In this document: piece after piece, positions 12,471-24,566 of the stretch | Layout: the number at the start of each line of letters is the position of its first letter | Position numbering within the stretch: the stretch's first letter is position 1 | Assembly: GCA_018398805.1 (NCBI GenBank) | Contig: JAGFBZ010000866.1 | Coordinates: forward strand, 247,001 to 311,000 | Direction of reading: 5' to 3' | Source: Hirundichthys speculiger | Lineage: Eukaryota; Chordata; Actinopteri; Beloniformes; Exocoetidae | Length of the DNA stretch: 64,000 nt | Position numbers and translations under genes: made by a program | The notes under the pieces: model-generated | What the model was told of the DNA's origin: nothing | What the model saw: the letters and a program-made list of their open reading frames with translations, nothing else | Databases searched by the model: none

Positions 12471-12974
12471 AGCCAATGGGATGCCAGGCGGATGCTAAGC
12501 GATAGCCAATGGGATGCCAGGAAGATGCTTAGCGATAGCTAATGGGATGCCATGAAGATGCTAAGCGATAGCCAATGGGATGCCAGGAAGATGCTTAGCG
12601 ATAGCCAATGGGATGCCAGGAAGATGCTAAGCGATAGCCAATGGGATGCCAGGAAGATGCTAAGCGATAGCCAATGGGATGCCAGGAAGATGCTAAGCGA
12701 TAGCTAATGGGATGCCAGGAAGATGCTAAGCGATGGCTAATGGGATGCCAGGAAGATGCTAAGCGATAGCTAATGGGATGCCAGGAAGATGCTAAGCGAT
12801 AGCCAATGGGATGCCAGGAAGATGTTAAGCGATAGCCAATGGGATGCAGGGAAGATGCTAAGCGATAGCTAATGGGATGCCAGGAAGATGCTAAGCGATA
12901 GCCAATGGGATGCCAGGAAGATGCTAAGCGATAGCTAATGATATGCCAGGAAGATGCTAAGCGATAGCCAATGG
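12471..12974. repeat. 33-bp minisatellite, about 15 units
   Basis: The unit AGCCAATGGGATGCCAGGAA plus GATGCTAAGCGAT repeats about 15 times with single-base variants (AGCTAATG, GATGCTTAG, GATGTTAAG). The period is a multiple of three, so one minus-strand frame stays open as an 11-residue repeat (YRLASSWHPIG). I regard that frame as incidental. Confidence 0.95.
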
Positions 12975-13195
12975 CAAAGCAGCTCGGACGCACCGCTTTC
13001 AAACCGAGATAGAGAGCCCATAAGTATATTTAAGTTCGGTAAACTCTGGAAGCTGCAAGTAGCAGCGCTACTGGATTTTTGCCTTTCGTATCCTGAAATT
13101 TCTTTGGTAACAAGAGGCAATATTTTCCTCTTGAGGTGTTTCGTAACCTGAAAATTTCGTATGTAGAGACGTTCGTAAGTAGAAGCACCGCTGTA

Positions 13196-14246
13196 TCTGC
13201 TTCCTGTATCTACGTTCGTTCCCACGGTTAACATATGAACCAAGACGCAGGGAAGACATTTTTGTGTGGTTTGAAGAAACACGTCTCAGTACGGTTGGAT
13301 TTGTATCTCTGCGTAAAGAAACCAAGCCAACAGGAGTCGCTACGAGTTTACAAACTCTTTAAGTGACTCATAAGAGAGCAATGAACTACACGAAGGACGT
13401 GAAGTCACCTTCAACTTCTCATCTGATCTTTTAACAAACATTTAATTTCCGGTTTACATTTTTTCAATTACATCTTAAAAGAATGGAAGAGCCTTAACAC
13501 GTTTAAACGGGTTAATTATTGTCAGAAGAGCGCAGGCGGGAGTCGGTGGAACCCGAGCCGACCGCTGACGGAGGCTTCAGAGGCTCGGAGGTAAATGTCA
13601 ACATCACACACACAAACTCATGTACACTCAGACTTACACATGTAATAAACACAAACGTTACACTGTCCTCTGAGGTTAACCAGAGGTCTTCTGCACACGC
13701 ACACACCAACAATAACTCCAAGCACTTGGATTGTCGTTGAGGCGTAACTCATTCGGTCTGCTCGCACACACCGACACAAAGGCACGATAAATCCAAGTGT
13801 CGTGGTTGTCCAGGTGGAATATCTTATTTCACCTGTTAGCACATACACAGCCTCCGCTGCTCTGTTTGCATTTGTTGCATATCTCATTTCATCCGCGCAC
13901 ACGTGCACGTCGGTCTGTCTCGAGAGTGTGTAGTTGTATTTCATCCGTCGGCACGCAGACTTTCAGATACACCTCCAGACGTTTCAGAAAATGACAGAAA
14001 GTCGTTTTTTTACAGTTTGGGGTTTGGGAATGGCAGCCTGGAAACTCATCACTGCATCCTAGCGTGTCTTCAGACAGATACTGGAAAGCTACGCTGCAGA
14101 TTCTGTCAGAACAGGCAGAGAACGAAGGAACGAACCATGACTGCGACAAGACACCGTACACACAGATGATGGCAGCAAGTCGTGCAAGTTTGAAGCATCT
14201 TGAAGCATTCAGGCTTTTCTTTTTTTAATGGAAGCACAACAGCTAC
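13196..14246. other. no gene; non-repetitive intronic sequence
   Basis: Several overlapping open frames of 65-108 codons occur on both strands at 13510-14170, but none shows a recognisable domain. Nothing else was seen. Confidence 0.5.
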
Positions 14247-15317
14247 TAGGGCTGGGCGATTTTATCGATTCGGCGATATATATTGATATTTTATTTCCCA
14301 GAGAGTATCGATATTTCAGCCGCGGGTATCGATATTCTAAGCTCCCTTCAAAACCCCCGTGTCTCACACGGGTGCTCTTCCTGCAAAGTGCCATTTAGTC
14401 CTCCAGCCGCTAGTGTCGCTGTAGAGCGTCTCTAACAGGTTATCCAGAAGCTTCTTTCTCTTCCAGCTAGAGCTGAGCCAGTCAGGAGGATGGCGGCGAG
14501 TATAAACGCAGCACCTGCGTGCTTAAAAGCAGATGTGTGGGAGCAGTTCGGGTTGAAAAAGAAAAAGGAAAGCGAAGATTTAGACAAAAGTATGGTGGTT
14601 TGCAAGCTGTGTCACACAAACGTAAAGTACTCTGGAAATACCACCAACTTGCGAGGCGAGCCCACCTGAAACGTCACCACCCGGACAAGCTAATGCTAAC
14701 TGAGAGCTAGCCAAACTTTATTAGTCAGGATTTGAGACCGTATTCAGTGGTGGGCTGTGTTTACTCTCGCGGCAACGTGTCGCAGTTATCTTGTCCCCGG
14801 TATGCCGCAGTTATTTTTGATATACGTTAATGTTGAAGCGCGTCTGCGCTGTTATTCAACGCCACAACGGAGAGCGACAATCACCAACTAGCTAAACTTA
14901 CTAAACGTATCTCTTGTGTTTTTCCACTTCCTCACCGTCTCGTCCGTATCCAGACCCACATTCATCGCTATCTCCCTCCATGAATTACTAGAATATGTGA
15001 TGTCTTTGTAGTTTCAGAACCAGAATCGTACAGATGTGGGTACTTCCTCATTTCTTCGATGATGCGGATGTAGAATTGACCAATCAGAGGCCTCCTTTCT
15101 CTCCTCTCTGCGTCGCTGTCTGCGGTCACCTACCTTTCAGTTCAGTTAATTCAAACAAATTGGAACACTCACAAGATGTCACCAAAATCACTTTGTCCTG
15201 TTAAAATCTTTCGGAAAATGATGTAAATGTATTGTTAGAAAAATATCGATATAATATCGTATCGTGAGCCAGATGTATCGTATCGTATCGTGAGATTAGT
15301 GTATCGCTACAGCCCTA
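14247..15317 (+). mobile_element. hAT-C copy 1, BED-finger hAT relic
   Basis: Ends TAGGGCTGGGCGATTTTATC and the complement of CGCTACAGCCCTA. Flanks acagctac (14239-14246) and acagctag (15318-15325) match at 7 of 8. The interior begins with CGATATT palindromes, has a ZBED1-like start exon from 14490, then non-coding sequence, and ends with TATCGTATCGTGAG repeats. The catalytic domain is absent. Confidence 0.85.
14490..14710 (+). pseudogene. ZBED-like BED zinc finger of hAT-C, frameshifted
   Basis: From ATG at 14490 the frame reads MAASINAAPACLKADVWEQF, then a lysine/glutamate-rich linker, then MVVCKLCHTNVKYSGNTTNL. This supplies the Trp, the CxxC pair and the conserved loop of a BED finger. 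A frameshift near 14652 moves the end of the finger (RRAHLKRHHPDKL) into another frame, and the first frame stops at 14667. It is a defective transposase N-terminus. Confidence 0.75.
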
Positions 15318-16386
15318 ACAGCTAGGATGACGGTGTCGTTATTACCAGTGTTGTCTCCCAGTTTAAATCCCAGCTGTGTGGAGTTTACCTGTTGTACCTG
15401 TGTGGATATTATCTGAGTAGTTTAGCTTCCTCCCCAGTCAAAAAGCGAACATTTTAGATTCATTAGTGATTATAAACGGCGTGTAGGTGTGCGTGGTAAT
15501 TTTTCTATGCTTGTCTCTGCGACGGACTGGTCCAGGACGTCTCGCCTGATGACAGCCACCAACCCTTGACCATTCCTTTTCCTTATCACATCTTCCGTAC
15601 CTGCATGATCCTGGGACGGATCATTCCAGAGAATCTACGCCAGCTGTCACCTGTTAAGGTGTTTATCACAAAAAAAATGAGGTTTGACTTGAAAAAAAAA
15701 GTGAACATGAAACACTTCCAGTTTTATCTGAGTTCCCTGAGATTCCAGACAGATCTCAGCTGGCTAGACACGGTCGTCCTGACGGGGAAGTTGTTCCTGC
15801 AGCTTCCTGCTGGGACGGCTCTCCAACTTGCAACATCAAAGCAGAATCAAGCTCCTACGTCGCCCCGAGGAAAGCCACAAAAGGAAACACACCAACTTCC
15901 AGACACACAAACGTTTAGATACAGACTGATACTGCGATGCACACACAGCCAGCATTATGTTGCCAGCGTATCTTTATTGTTCAGTGGTGCTGGTAGCAGA
16001 TAAAAGCAGTGGGAGCCATGCTCCTTTTCACGAGATGATGGAGCAGGACTATCAGCAGAAATGAGCTGAAAATGTCCACGGCACAGTTTCTGGGCTTCAC
16101 AGCTTCGCTTTGCAAGAAAGATCGTTTAGAAACGTGGTCAAATGTGTCTGGAATAAGCAACACTTTCACTGCGCAGCTCAGCAGGGATGATTGATGGGGA
16201 ATAAACACACAAAAACAGAAGTTCTTCTAAATGCTTTAAAAAGAATCAACGTCCCTCTGACATTTAAAATACTAAATGTTGCATTGGAAGCAGCTGAAAG
16301 TACAAACTAAGAGTACAAACACCTCCATAATTATAGAGAGCTTAAAACCACAATGTAAAGTAATAGAAAAGAGAGAGCCAAAAGCA
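15318..16386. other. no gene; intronic sequence
   Basis: An open frame at 15566-16003 (145 codons, plus) has no recognisable domain and contains lysine and glutamine tracts. It is not called. Nothing else was seen. Confidence 0.5.
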
Positions 16387-16394
16387 GAATAAAG

Positions 16395-17419
16395 TAGGGG
16401 TGCACGATAACTATCGGGCCGATAACAGGAAATTATGACGTCATCCCGATAAGTCCGATATCACGACGAATAGCCCCGATAACATTTATATTTCTGTCAA
16501 CACAGCAGTGTCTCGCTCCCTCTGAGCCTTGATGACCGGCAGTGAATGTTATGTTCAAGTGACGTCGGCATAATCAGAAAAACGATTACTCAATAAGGAA
16601 AATCAAGAATACCCCCTCATGCCAGAAAACATCTCGTTAACTCGGTCATAATTTTAGTAGTTGATGACTTTAATTGATATTCGCAGTATTTTCCCACATG
16701 TGACACATAAAAAAAGAAAAAATAGAAAAGGCTGAAATAAAGACTAGCAAACGAGGAAACGTCGGAATTTACGTTACACCTTGAATGCAGCCTGCAGCAC
16801 AGCGCTGATCACAACAAACATGGCGGCGTGGAACTTCGTTAAAGTTTCAGAAGAAGATAGTTTGGTGGTTATTTGTGACGAATCCTCCGAGTGAATTCTA
16901 CGAGGAGGGAAGCACAAGCTTTAATACGTAAAACCTGATCAGCCACCTACGACATAACAATCGCTTCCATGGAGTTTTGAAATCGCGCTAACGGAAGCTA
17001 ATGGAAGCTAATGCTAACATGCGCAAGCCAGCAGCAGTCTCTCCTCTCCCTCATTCCTCTCATCTAAAGCTTCCATGAGATTAAAAAATAAAAACTACTG
17101 AACCTCATTTACTTTAATTAAAGGTATTATTTTAAATGGAACCACAAACCAAAATCCTTTAAATGTTAATCTTTTTCAGTTAGTAATTCTGATGCAGGTA
17201 TTTCCATCAGTTCAAGGAGCCTTTATTTTTATATCAGTCAGTAATGAACCTATTTAAGTTAATGTGAGATGTGGAATATGGAAAAAATATAATCTGTTCA
17301 TTTAAGAAGTCAAAACTATTTTTGATTTTGTTCATAGTATTGATGTAATGATCTTAGGTATATGTGTGTGTTATCGGTTATCGGTATCGGTTTTAAAAAA
17401 CAGTTATGGTGCATTCCTA
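16395..17419 (+). mobile_element. hAT-D copy 1, BED-finger hAT relic
   Basis: Ends TAGGGGTGCACGATAACTAT and the complement of GGTGCATTCCTA, flanked by an exact 8-bp duplication gaataaag (16387-16394, 17420-17427). A BED-like start exon begins at 16820. Copy 2 is at 50763-51820. No catalytic region remains. Confidence 0.9.
16820..16985 (+). pseudogene. BED finger relic of hAT-D copy 1
   Basis: The frame MAAWNFVKVSEEDSLVVICD stops at 16892-16894. Further BED-finger text (NLISHLRHN and RFHGVL-like) follows in broken frames. The first cysteine pair is damaged. The same stop is present in copy 2, so this loss came before the two copies spread. Confidence 0.6.
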
Positions 17420-19112
17420 GAATAAAGCACAGAACTGATAATGAAGAATGCAGTTTTACTTTCTATGATCATTTCAGAACTGATATTATTTAGAAGAAGG
17501 AAAACAAAGAGGAGAAACAAGCTCAATTATGCATTTTTCTCATTGGGACGATTCAGAGATTATTGTATCTTCTACCAGTAATCACGACTTGTTCATGAAG
17601 AAAACTGGGTTAAAAAATAACAGTACCAGTTGGATAGTTTTTTTTTCTGTTTCCAAATGAGATACATATTTGTATTAATTGTAGCTTCTTTTATCTGCTA
17701 CGTCATTGTCCAGTGGGAACCTCAAACATTCAGATGAGCTCAACTATCAAGGTAACAACTGAAAATGTCTCCACACAGCTAACGTTAGCACAAAGTTCAA
17801 CTAGGTTGAGACTCAGTAGCATTTTACAGTTTTCATTTCGACAAAAGAAACATTTGTTTCCAACCGAGGTCATCGTGTGACTGGTTGATTTTCTTTCCTC
17901 ATCTGACTATATTTTCCAGCGACGTTGCTTTGAGGAGCAGTTACAGCCGGCGCACACCCTCATTTTCCCTGTAGACGTTTGCTCGTTTCATTTCCACGTA
18001 AAACCATAAACATAATATAGAATTATGTATGTGTGAGTAATGTTTTACTCAGCTTGCTATTTATTCTCCATCTGTCGAGTTCTGTCACTTGGTTTTGTTT
18101 TGTTGGAGCTCATCTACAAAACTAAAGTCCCTCATAGAGAGCTGAACTCAACTGTGAAGGGTATCGGTCCTCGTCTAAAAGAAACGTTAAAAGTTGATTT
18201 CTGTCCATGCTAAATAACCGCTAACTGGTAATCAAAGTTCTCTCCATATTCCCACAATAAAAACTGACCGCTGAAACAATTATGAGTGTGTCTAAATTAG
18301 CCCCGCTGCACCCTCCTCAAAAATGCAATCCATCAAGAAATGTTAGCGGGAGCTGTGGTCTGCATTTCCTCACTGCTAATGAAATGCCAGGATACATTTT
18401 GAAACAACTCCAAATACTTAAGAGAAGTACTGCGAAAGGCTATAAAGTAGAGGTCACGTTATTTTATGCAATCTCAATATATTCCTACTGAAATAATTCA
18501 AACTGATCCTTTTGTCTCTGTCTTATTATTCATGCCAGTGGAAAACTCCGTCTACACGTCACAACAGCCTTCATGGTCCCAGAACATATGAATTCATGCC
18601 ACATGCTTTATGAAATGGGCTCTATTAGTCACTGTTGTTGTTTATTATGCTGCTATGAAACTGTTTCCAAGTAAATGCTATGTGAAATGTGCTTCTGGCT
18701 GCGCTGGCAAAGTCCCTTAAGGTGCCATTATTCTAAACTCAGCTAAAGACTCGCATAATGAGAATGAAAGTAGTGTCACAAAGCATGCTGGGATGTCCCT
18801 GACGAAGACTCAGGGAAGGTGCTACTGAGTGAGCAAGCCGTGGTTCAAGATCTCAAAAAGCATGTCAGATCTTACTGTAAACACCACATTGAACTTCTCT
18901 GGATTCCTGGACTCGTGCTTAGAAATCCAGATTCTGTGTGGCATCTATTCTAATGGTTCTAATGGTTCTGATGGTTCTGATTAGGATCATGTGATCATAT
19001 GAGTATGTGAATGTCCCTTTGGGATGAATAATAACTATCTATCTGTCTTTCTGTCTATTTATCTATCTATGATCACACCTTATCTATAAAATATAATATA
19101 TATCATTCTAAT
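17420..19112. other. no gene; intronic sequence with possible conserved segment
   Basis: 18490-18800 is complex, non-repetitive sequence and a candidate conserved non-coding element (see findings). A TTCTAATGG-type short repeat lies at 18945-18985 and a (TATC)n tract at about 19036-19072. Confidence 0.5.
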
Positions 19113-19747
19113 TAGTGCTGGGCGATATGACGATACATATCGTGGGGACGATATAAAAGTGTGTATCGTGCCATTTCTCTTCTATCGTTTCTATCGTTTC
19201 TAACCTAATTTTATCAATTATTACAGCAAATATGTAATTAAATAACCTGCAACGATAAATTTGATAGAAACATATCTACTTCTACAAAGTAGCCTTTTAT
19301 GTTTGCACTTTTATTCATGGTTAATGCCTTAAACAGAGTTCTCTTCAACCCTGATGTTTACTTTAGACACTTTATATTGGTTTGCAAACTTTGTACTACA
19401 AGGTTACAGATTTCAGAAAGTTGAAAAATAATTTGTGTTTATTTTTTATAGCTGAACTTCAGTGCAAAAATGTGTTTTTCCTCTCAGAAACTGTTGTGCA
19501 CTTTAAAAAAAATGTGAAAGCTACTGTACCTCTGTACCTACCTGTTTTTGCTGCACTAAAATGTATGTTTGTGACAGTTCAGCTAAATGTCCTTTCAAAA
19601 TAAAGTTGAAAAGTAAGCAATGAAATTTTTGTCAAACTTTTCAGAGAATAACTGAAAACAAACTTTATTATGGTATATCGTGATATATATCGTTATCGTG
19701 ATATAAAATAGTCCATATATGATTTTTTTCCATATCGCCCAGCACTA
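19113..19747 (+). mobile_element. hAT-B copy 2
   Basis: Ends TAGTGCTGGGCGATATG and the complement CATATCGCCCAGCACTA, flanked by an exact duplication attctaat (19105-19112, 19748-19755). It is nearly identical to the copies at 36675 and 44465. Confidence 0.93.
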
Positions 19748-20756
19748 ATTCTAATGTATTTTAACCTCTTTTGTTCCATCTGTGAATTGAGAAATAGACC
19801 TGTATGTTATTAAATGAAGACAGCAGACACTGCATGTAAGATGTGTGCAACATATATTAAACATATCTGTTGTAATGTAACTTGCCAAAATCCAAAGATT
19901 TAATGTGGGCAGGCTGTTTAAAAAGGTATTGTAATTTTAGTGAGGTGAAACTAAAATGTTAAATCAAGTCTGGAATATGTGCTTTGAATGTGGATAAATA
20001 GTTTGATTTAAAATCTTAAATCATATAGTAAACAGTTATGTTATTAATATTTGTCCAACATTATGGAGGACATCTATCGACAGAATTAATCTCCTGCTTC
20101 CTTTGGCAAAAATCCCATCAAACTCAGCCGTATTAGTGATACTTGTTATAGATTTCTCAAAGGAACAAATAAATCAGTCACCATTTCTGGATTAAAGAGC
20201 ATCAGATCTCACAAATAGAATAAAGGCTAAGTGTGTTTCTGATCTGAACTGAGGGTGGTCTAGCTGTCAAAAACAGCAGAGAAGTTTGTCCTTTTTCACT
20301 AATCAGTTCACTGATCATAAAATCTGTTTAATATAATCTTTTCTACGTAAGCGATCACTTAAAACAGGCTGGAGTAGTTTAAATTTGGGGTTTTTGATAA
20401 GTACTTCATCTCAGTGCTCTAAAAAGCAGTGGAATGGTCCTTTAGCCTTCTGTCGAATCAGAAGCTAACTTCAGTGATGTAGAAGGAACTGTCACATGAT
20501 GCTGAAAACACCTCAAACAAACAATACTTCCTAATTCTAATGATGTATATAGACATATATACATAAGCTTCGTTATCTGCTGCACAGCAATCTCTCCCGC
20601 TGCCACCCCCCCCCCCCCACCTCCAAATAAGACTGTTAAAACCTATTTCCAACTGTGCATTTTCAGTGTTCCAAGTGGTCATAATAATGAAAGACGTCCT
20701 ACGTTATTGAAATCAGCCTCCATCAGCTGACCCTGACCTCGTCAGTGCACGGAGTA
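19748..20756. other. no gene; intronic sequence
   Basis: A C13 tract lies at 20606-20618. Nothing coding was recognised. Confidence 0.55.
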
Positions 20757-21026
20757 CACTGCAAAAATTAATGGTCTTAATATAAGAAATAAATACTTGG
20801 TTTGAGCAGATACAGACTAAAAGTAAGTGAAATAATCTGCCAGTGCAGTGAGATAATCACACTTAGTAAGATTTCTTGAAATAAGAAAAAAATATATCAA
20901 AACAAGACTAGTAATCTTACACATTCTGTGCTTGCATAGTAAAATTACTCTCAAAACAAGATCAAAAAGACTTTTTAGCTAGATACAAGATTGGAACACT
21001 TGGTTAGATTGTTAATTTTTGCAGTG
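20757..21026. mobile_element. TA-flanked miniature element with CACTGCAAAAA ends
   Basis: Ends CACTGCAAAAATTAA and the complement of TTAATTTTTGCAGTG, flanked by TA on both sides (20755-20756, 21027-21028). Its 270-bp interior is degenerate. It shares terminal sequence with the foldback element at 24567-24974. Confidence 0.7.
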
Positions 21027-22797
21027 TAACCACCAGCAAGTTTTCTTTCTGATTGAGTATTTAATTAGAAAAAGCCTGTAGTTCTGTGTTTTTGCATATC
21101 TGGATGAATAAAATAAGGTGATATTCTTGTGATTTCCCGGAACAAAAACAGCTGTTTGGAGTCTGGATGTTGTTGATGCAGGCCAGAAGAAACTGACCCA
21201 TCAGCACTGGTGCTGCACTTTATAATTAAATGTTCTGTCTCTTCATGTTTGGGACTCTTCAACTGTTAATTGCTGAGCAGCAGAAAGGACTTGGTGGAGC
21301 GTAAAAGTCTCAAAGGCACTTCTCCAGACGAAGTAAGACTCTTTCATTTAAATTCTTCAGCGTTAGCAGCGAGCTAACGGGACCAGCTTTGCCAAGTGAA
21401 TGTGTAATGTTGGATATATTATGGAAACTTATGGAGGACGGAGGTCAATCAGACGTACAATAGGTAGAGAAATGGAAAAATATATGCCCTGTTGACTGTA
21501 TGCCAGTGACAAAAAAAGGGATAAGATGCCAGCTTCTTACTGCCTCGGGGGGAGCAGGACTTATCATAGTCTGCAAAATATAGTGATATGGGAAAATGTT
21601 CAGTCAGCTTCACTGACCAAGCCTCCGTGCAATTTTCCAGTGAGGAATTTACTGAGAATCCTGTGTAGTCCTTGACGTAAGAGGGGCATAATTCCACATG
21701 TCACCAAGAATCAATAAATATGTTCAAATATTTAAACAGATTTCCCCTAATTACAGCCCTGCTGACCTCTGCATGTGATGCCGCCTCCGGGCCGACCACT
21801 TCAGGCTCGTGTTGAAACAACCGCAGATGTAATTCTTCACCTTAACCCTCCGGGTTTTGCCAAGAACTGCATTATATGGTGTACCACTTGACATGGATGG
21901 CAGTGCACAACAGTTCAGTCGCCACCTCCAAGGCAAACATACTTCCACCCAGTGCGGCTAACGCTGCAGCCCAAAACATTAGCTGAAGTGTCTAATGCTG
22001 AGGACAGACAGAGTGCAGCCACTAAGTAAGTTGGCTTCTGTCTCAGCTCAGTGTTGGGGCTTGGCAGCTTTCAGGACAGCAGTGGAAAATGTACCCATAA
22101 TTCCCTTCTAATGTTCCCCCCAAACTCTTGATGCATCAACTTTCTGCTGACAAAATGGCTCATTTAAGCCAAAGTGGCCTGCTCTCCTCTTACCACCTTA
22201 TCACCTGATGGTGACAACAACTGCGAAAATATGGTCAAAAACCCAGGGCTTAGTTTCACCATAAAAAAAAACTGTTTGCTGAGCAGAGCGATTCTGTTGT
22301 GGTCGATTATAGACTAACCTCTATAACGGTCTATAACGGACCACAATGGAAAAGCCCTCCTCGCTGTTAGAGATGGATCATTTTTAAAACTTTAAATGGA
22401 ACATTTGTACTTTAACTACAGGAGGGAAGATGAAGAGGGGAGAGTTTCGTATCTGGATGGAGGCATGACGGAGAGCCGGGGCTAAACTCTCTGACATTAT
22501 AACCTCTTTACGCTGCCGTTTCCAGGAGCAACTGCTGCACTGATATTTAGTCATGTTTTGTATGTCAGTGATTCTAAGGTGGGCCAGTGTTCCACCTGAG
22601 AGGAAGTGACAGAGAGGGACAACGGAGTCATAAGCTATATGTGCAAAAGTGGAAAAAAAAAAAAATCACTCATCCAAACAATGCTGCTGTTACTCATCTA
22701 TTTCTGGTTCTGAGCTGCCTCCATTGGCTCTAAGTGACTTATCTAAGGGGAACAGAGACACTCGGGGATGAGTTCTGTAGAAATTTGACGTAACCAC
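21027..22797. other. no gene; non-repetitive intronic sequence
   Basis: Compositionally balanced sequence with no recognised element. Short open frames on the minus strand (21449-21697, 21751-21948) have no domain. Confidence 0.5.
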
Positions 22798-23420
22798 TAG
22801 GGCTGGGCGATTTTATCGATTCTGTGATATATATCGATATTTTATTTCCCAGAGAGTATCGATATTTCAGCCGCGGGTATCGATATTCTAAGCTCCCTTC
22901 AAAACCCCCGTGTCCCGCACGGGTGCTCTTCCTGCAAAGTGCCATTAAGTCCTCCAGCCACTAGTGTCGTAAAACTCGTTACCTTCGCGTCCACATTTTA
23001 GCCAGAAAATCATACCGGGACTTTATGAAAAAATAAAATGATTTGTTTTTAAAGAAACAGTCTGAGCCTTATTTATGTTATTTAATCTGAGCAACAACTT
23101 GAAACTGTTCAGTGTTGCAACTGTTCAATTTTGCACATCAGATGGATATTTTCTTTAAGAAAAAGTCTGAGCCAATGTTATTTTTATTTTGTTTTTCAAA
23201 ATATCTACATTTCAGAATATTCTATTTATATTTTTGAGCAAAATTCTAGCTTTGTATAGTCTAATGTTCCTATTGTTAAAAAGCACGAAAGTGTGTAATA
23301 AACAACTAGCACATTTATATTTTGCATTTTGTTTTCTTACTGTACCGAAAATGAACCGAACCGTGACCTCAAAACCGAGGTACGTACCGAACCGAGAGTT
23401 TTGTGGACCGTTACACCCCT
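22798..23420 (+). mobile_element. chimeric hAT: hAT-C left part joined to another hAT right end
   Basis: 22798-22969 is nearly identical to the left 170 bp of hAT-C copy 1 (TAGGGCTGGGCGATTTTATC onward). After CTAGTGTCG at 22969 similarity stops abruptly. 22970-23420 ends in CGAACCGAGAGTTTTGTGG then CCGTTACACCCCT, the typical right terminus of a different fish hAT family. No matching 8-bp flanks were found. Confidence 0.65.
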
Positions 23421-24143
23421 GGTCACAGTGCAGATGTGGATCTGGGAATCATGGGAATCATGACCCCTGGATGCTTTTGATTTGCTCTGTTACAGCTTAT
23501 TCTGCAATAAAGACCAGTTTAGTTGGCATCAGCACACTGATGCACAACCACAGCACCGACTAAAGGCATCACCGAACTGAAAAGAAAGCGGCCTTTGTTA
23601 TTGATCCTCTCACACGACATGCTAACCTCATGGGTGACCAGACGCTCCGGCCAAGAGGCAAATCATAATGTTCCACGTGCAGCCTGAACCTTCATGCGCC
23701 GTCCTCGCTCTGTTTCCCAATATTTCCTGCCTGCCTCTCCTGCTCCTATCAAATAGAGGCAAAATGCCAAAAATATAATAGTAACCGTGTGCTAAAAAAA
23801 AAAAAAAAAAAGGCAGCAAGACTGCAACATCTGGATGAAGCAGCACTGTAAAAGAAATTTAAGCGTAGGAATGCAGGAATATAGAGCACATTCGCTCTTA
23901 CTTAACACTTTTCTGAGTTTACAGAAGAAGCTGAAATATATAAAGGAGGTTTTTGCCAGTGCTGGCGTTCTCAAAGTTTGATTACACAACCCGGAGTTAT
24001 TATAAAAGCTCAAACATATTTGAACCATGTGTACAAAAAAAGCTGTTATCACGTTGGTGTTGAGCACTGTAAGCTGTAAAAATGTCTACATGCTGCTCAG
24101 CCAAAGGCAAAGAAACCCTCCCAAAATGGGGGTGAAGTGCGCT

Positions 24144-24179
<36 letters not shown>

Positions 24180-24566
24180 TAAACAACTCTGCTCTTAAAG
24201 AGTTACAGCCGAGCTTTCAGCGTCGAGAGCTGCACTGGAACGGAGACCTGGGAAAACGAGAATCACGCACGTGCATCTGCGCGCACGCACACACAGATAC
24301 ACACACATTTGCCTTTCTCACAAATATAAAATACACTCAAGGTGTTCACACACACACACAAATGCAAATGTCTCTGATTTACGCACATACAAGCCCGTAC
24401 AGAACACGTACTGCATATATAATCAGTAATTGGTAGCTCGGAGTAAATAAAGGTAAAAGCTGCTGTTCAAAAATAATTTACAAGGAGGAAAACCTCCACC
24501 TAACACAAGGTTAAACTTCTGCGCTGCTTTAAAAACAACCGTAGAGTGTTTTCTTCAGGCTACGTA
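23421..24566. other. no gene; intronic sequence with A tracts
   Basis: A-tracts lie at about 23794-23811 and 24147-24176 (30 A). A CA-rich stretch lies near 24290-24360. Nothing coding was recognised. Confidence 0.55.

Larger units (their letters stand above)
11990..13193. mobile_element. pogo/Tigger-like element enlarged by a minisatellite
   Basis: The left end CAGCGGTACCTCTAATTAC pairs with a right end whose complement is CAGCGGTGCTTCTACTTAC. Inside both ends, copies of GGTAACCTGAAA...TTTCGTA...GTAGAGACG recur. A TA follows the right end (13194-13195); the left flank reads AA, probably a decayed TA. The CAG...ACCTC start resembles pogo/Tigger ends. No transposase remains. The interior holds a nested dispersed repeat and a 15-unit minisatellite. 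Confidence 0.65.

Noticed and set aside
12471..12974. CRISPR-like regular repeats
   Set aside because: Units are directly abutting with no unique spacers, and the DNA is vertebrate; it is a minisatellite.
12595..13002. 135-codon minus-strand frame of YRLASSWHPIG repeats
   Set aside because: The 33-bp minisatellite period is divisible by three, so the open frame is expected by chance, and it lies inside a non-autonomous transposon.
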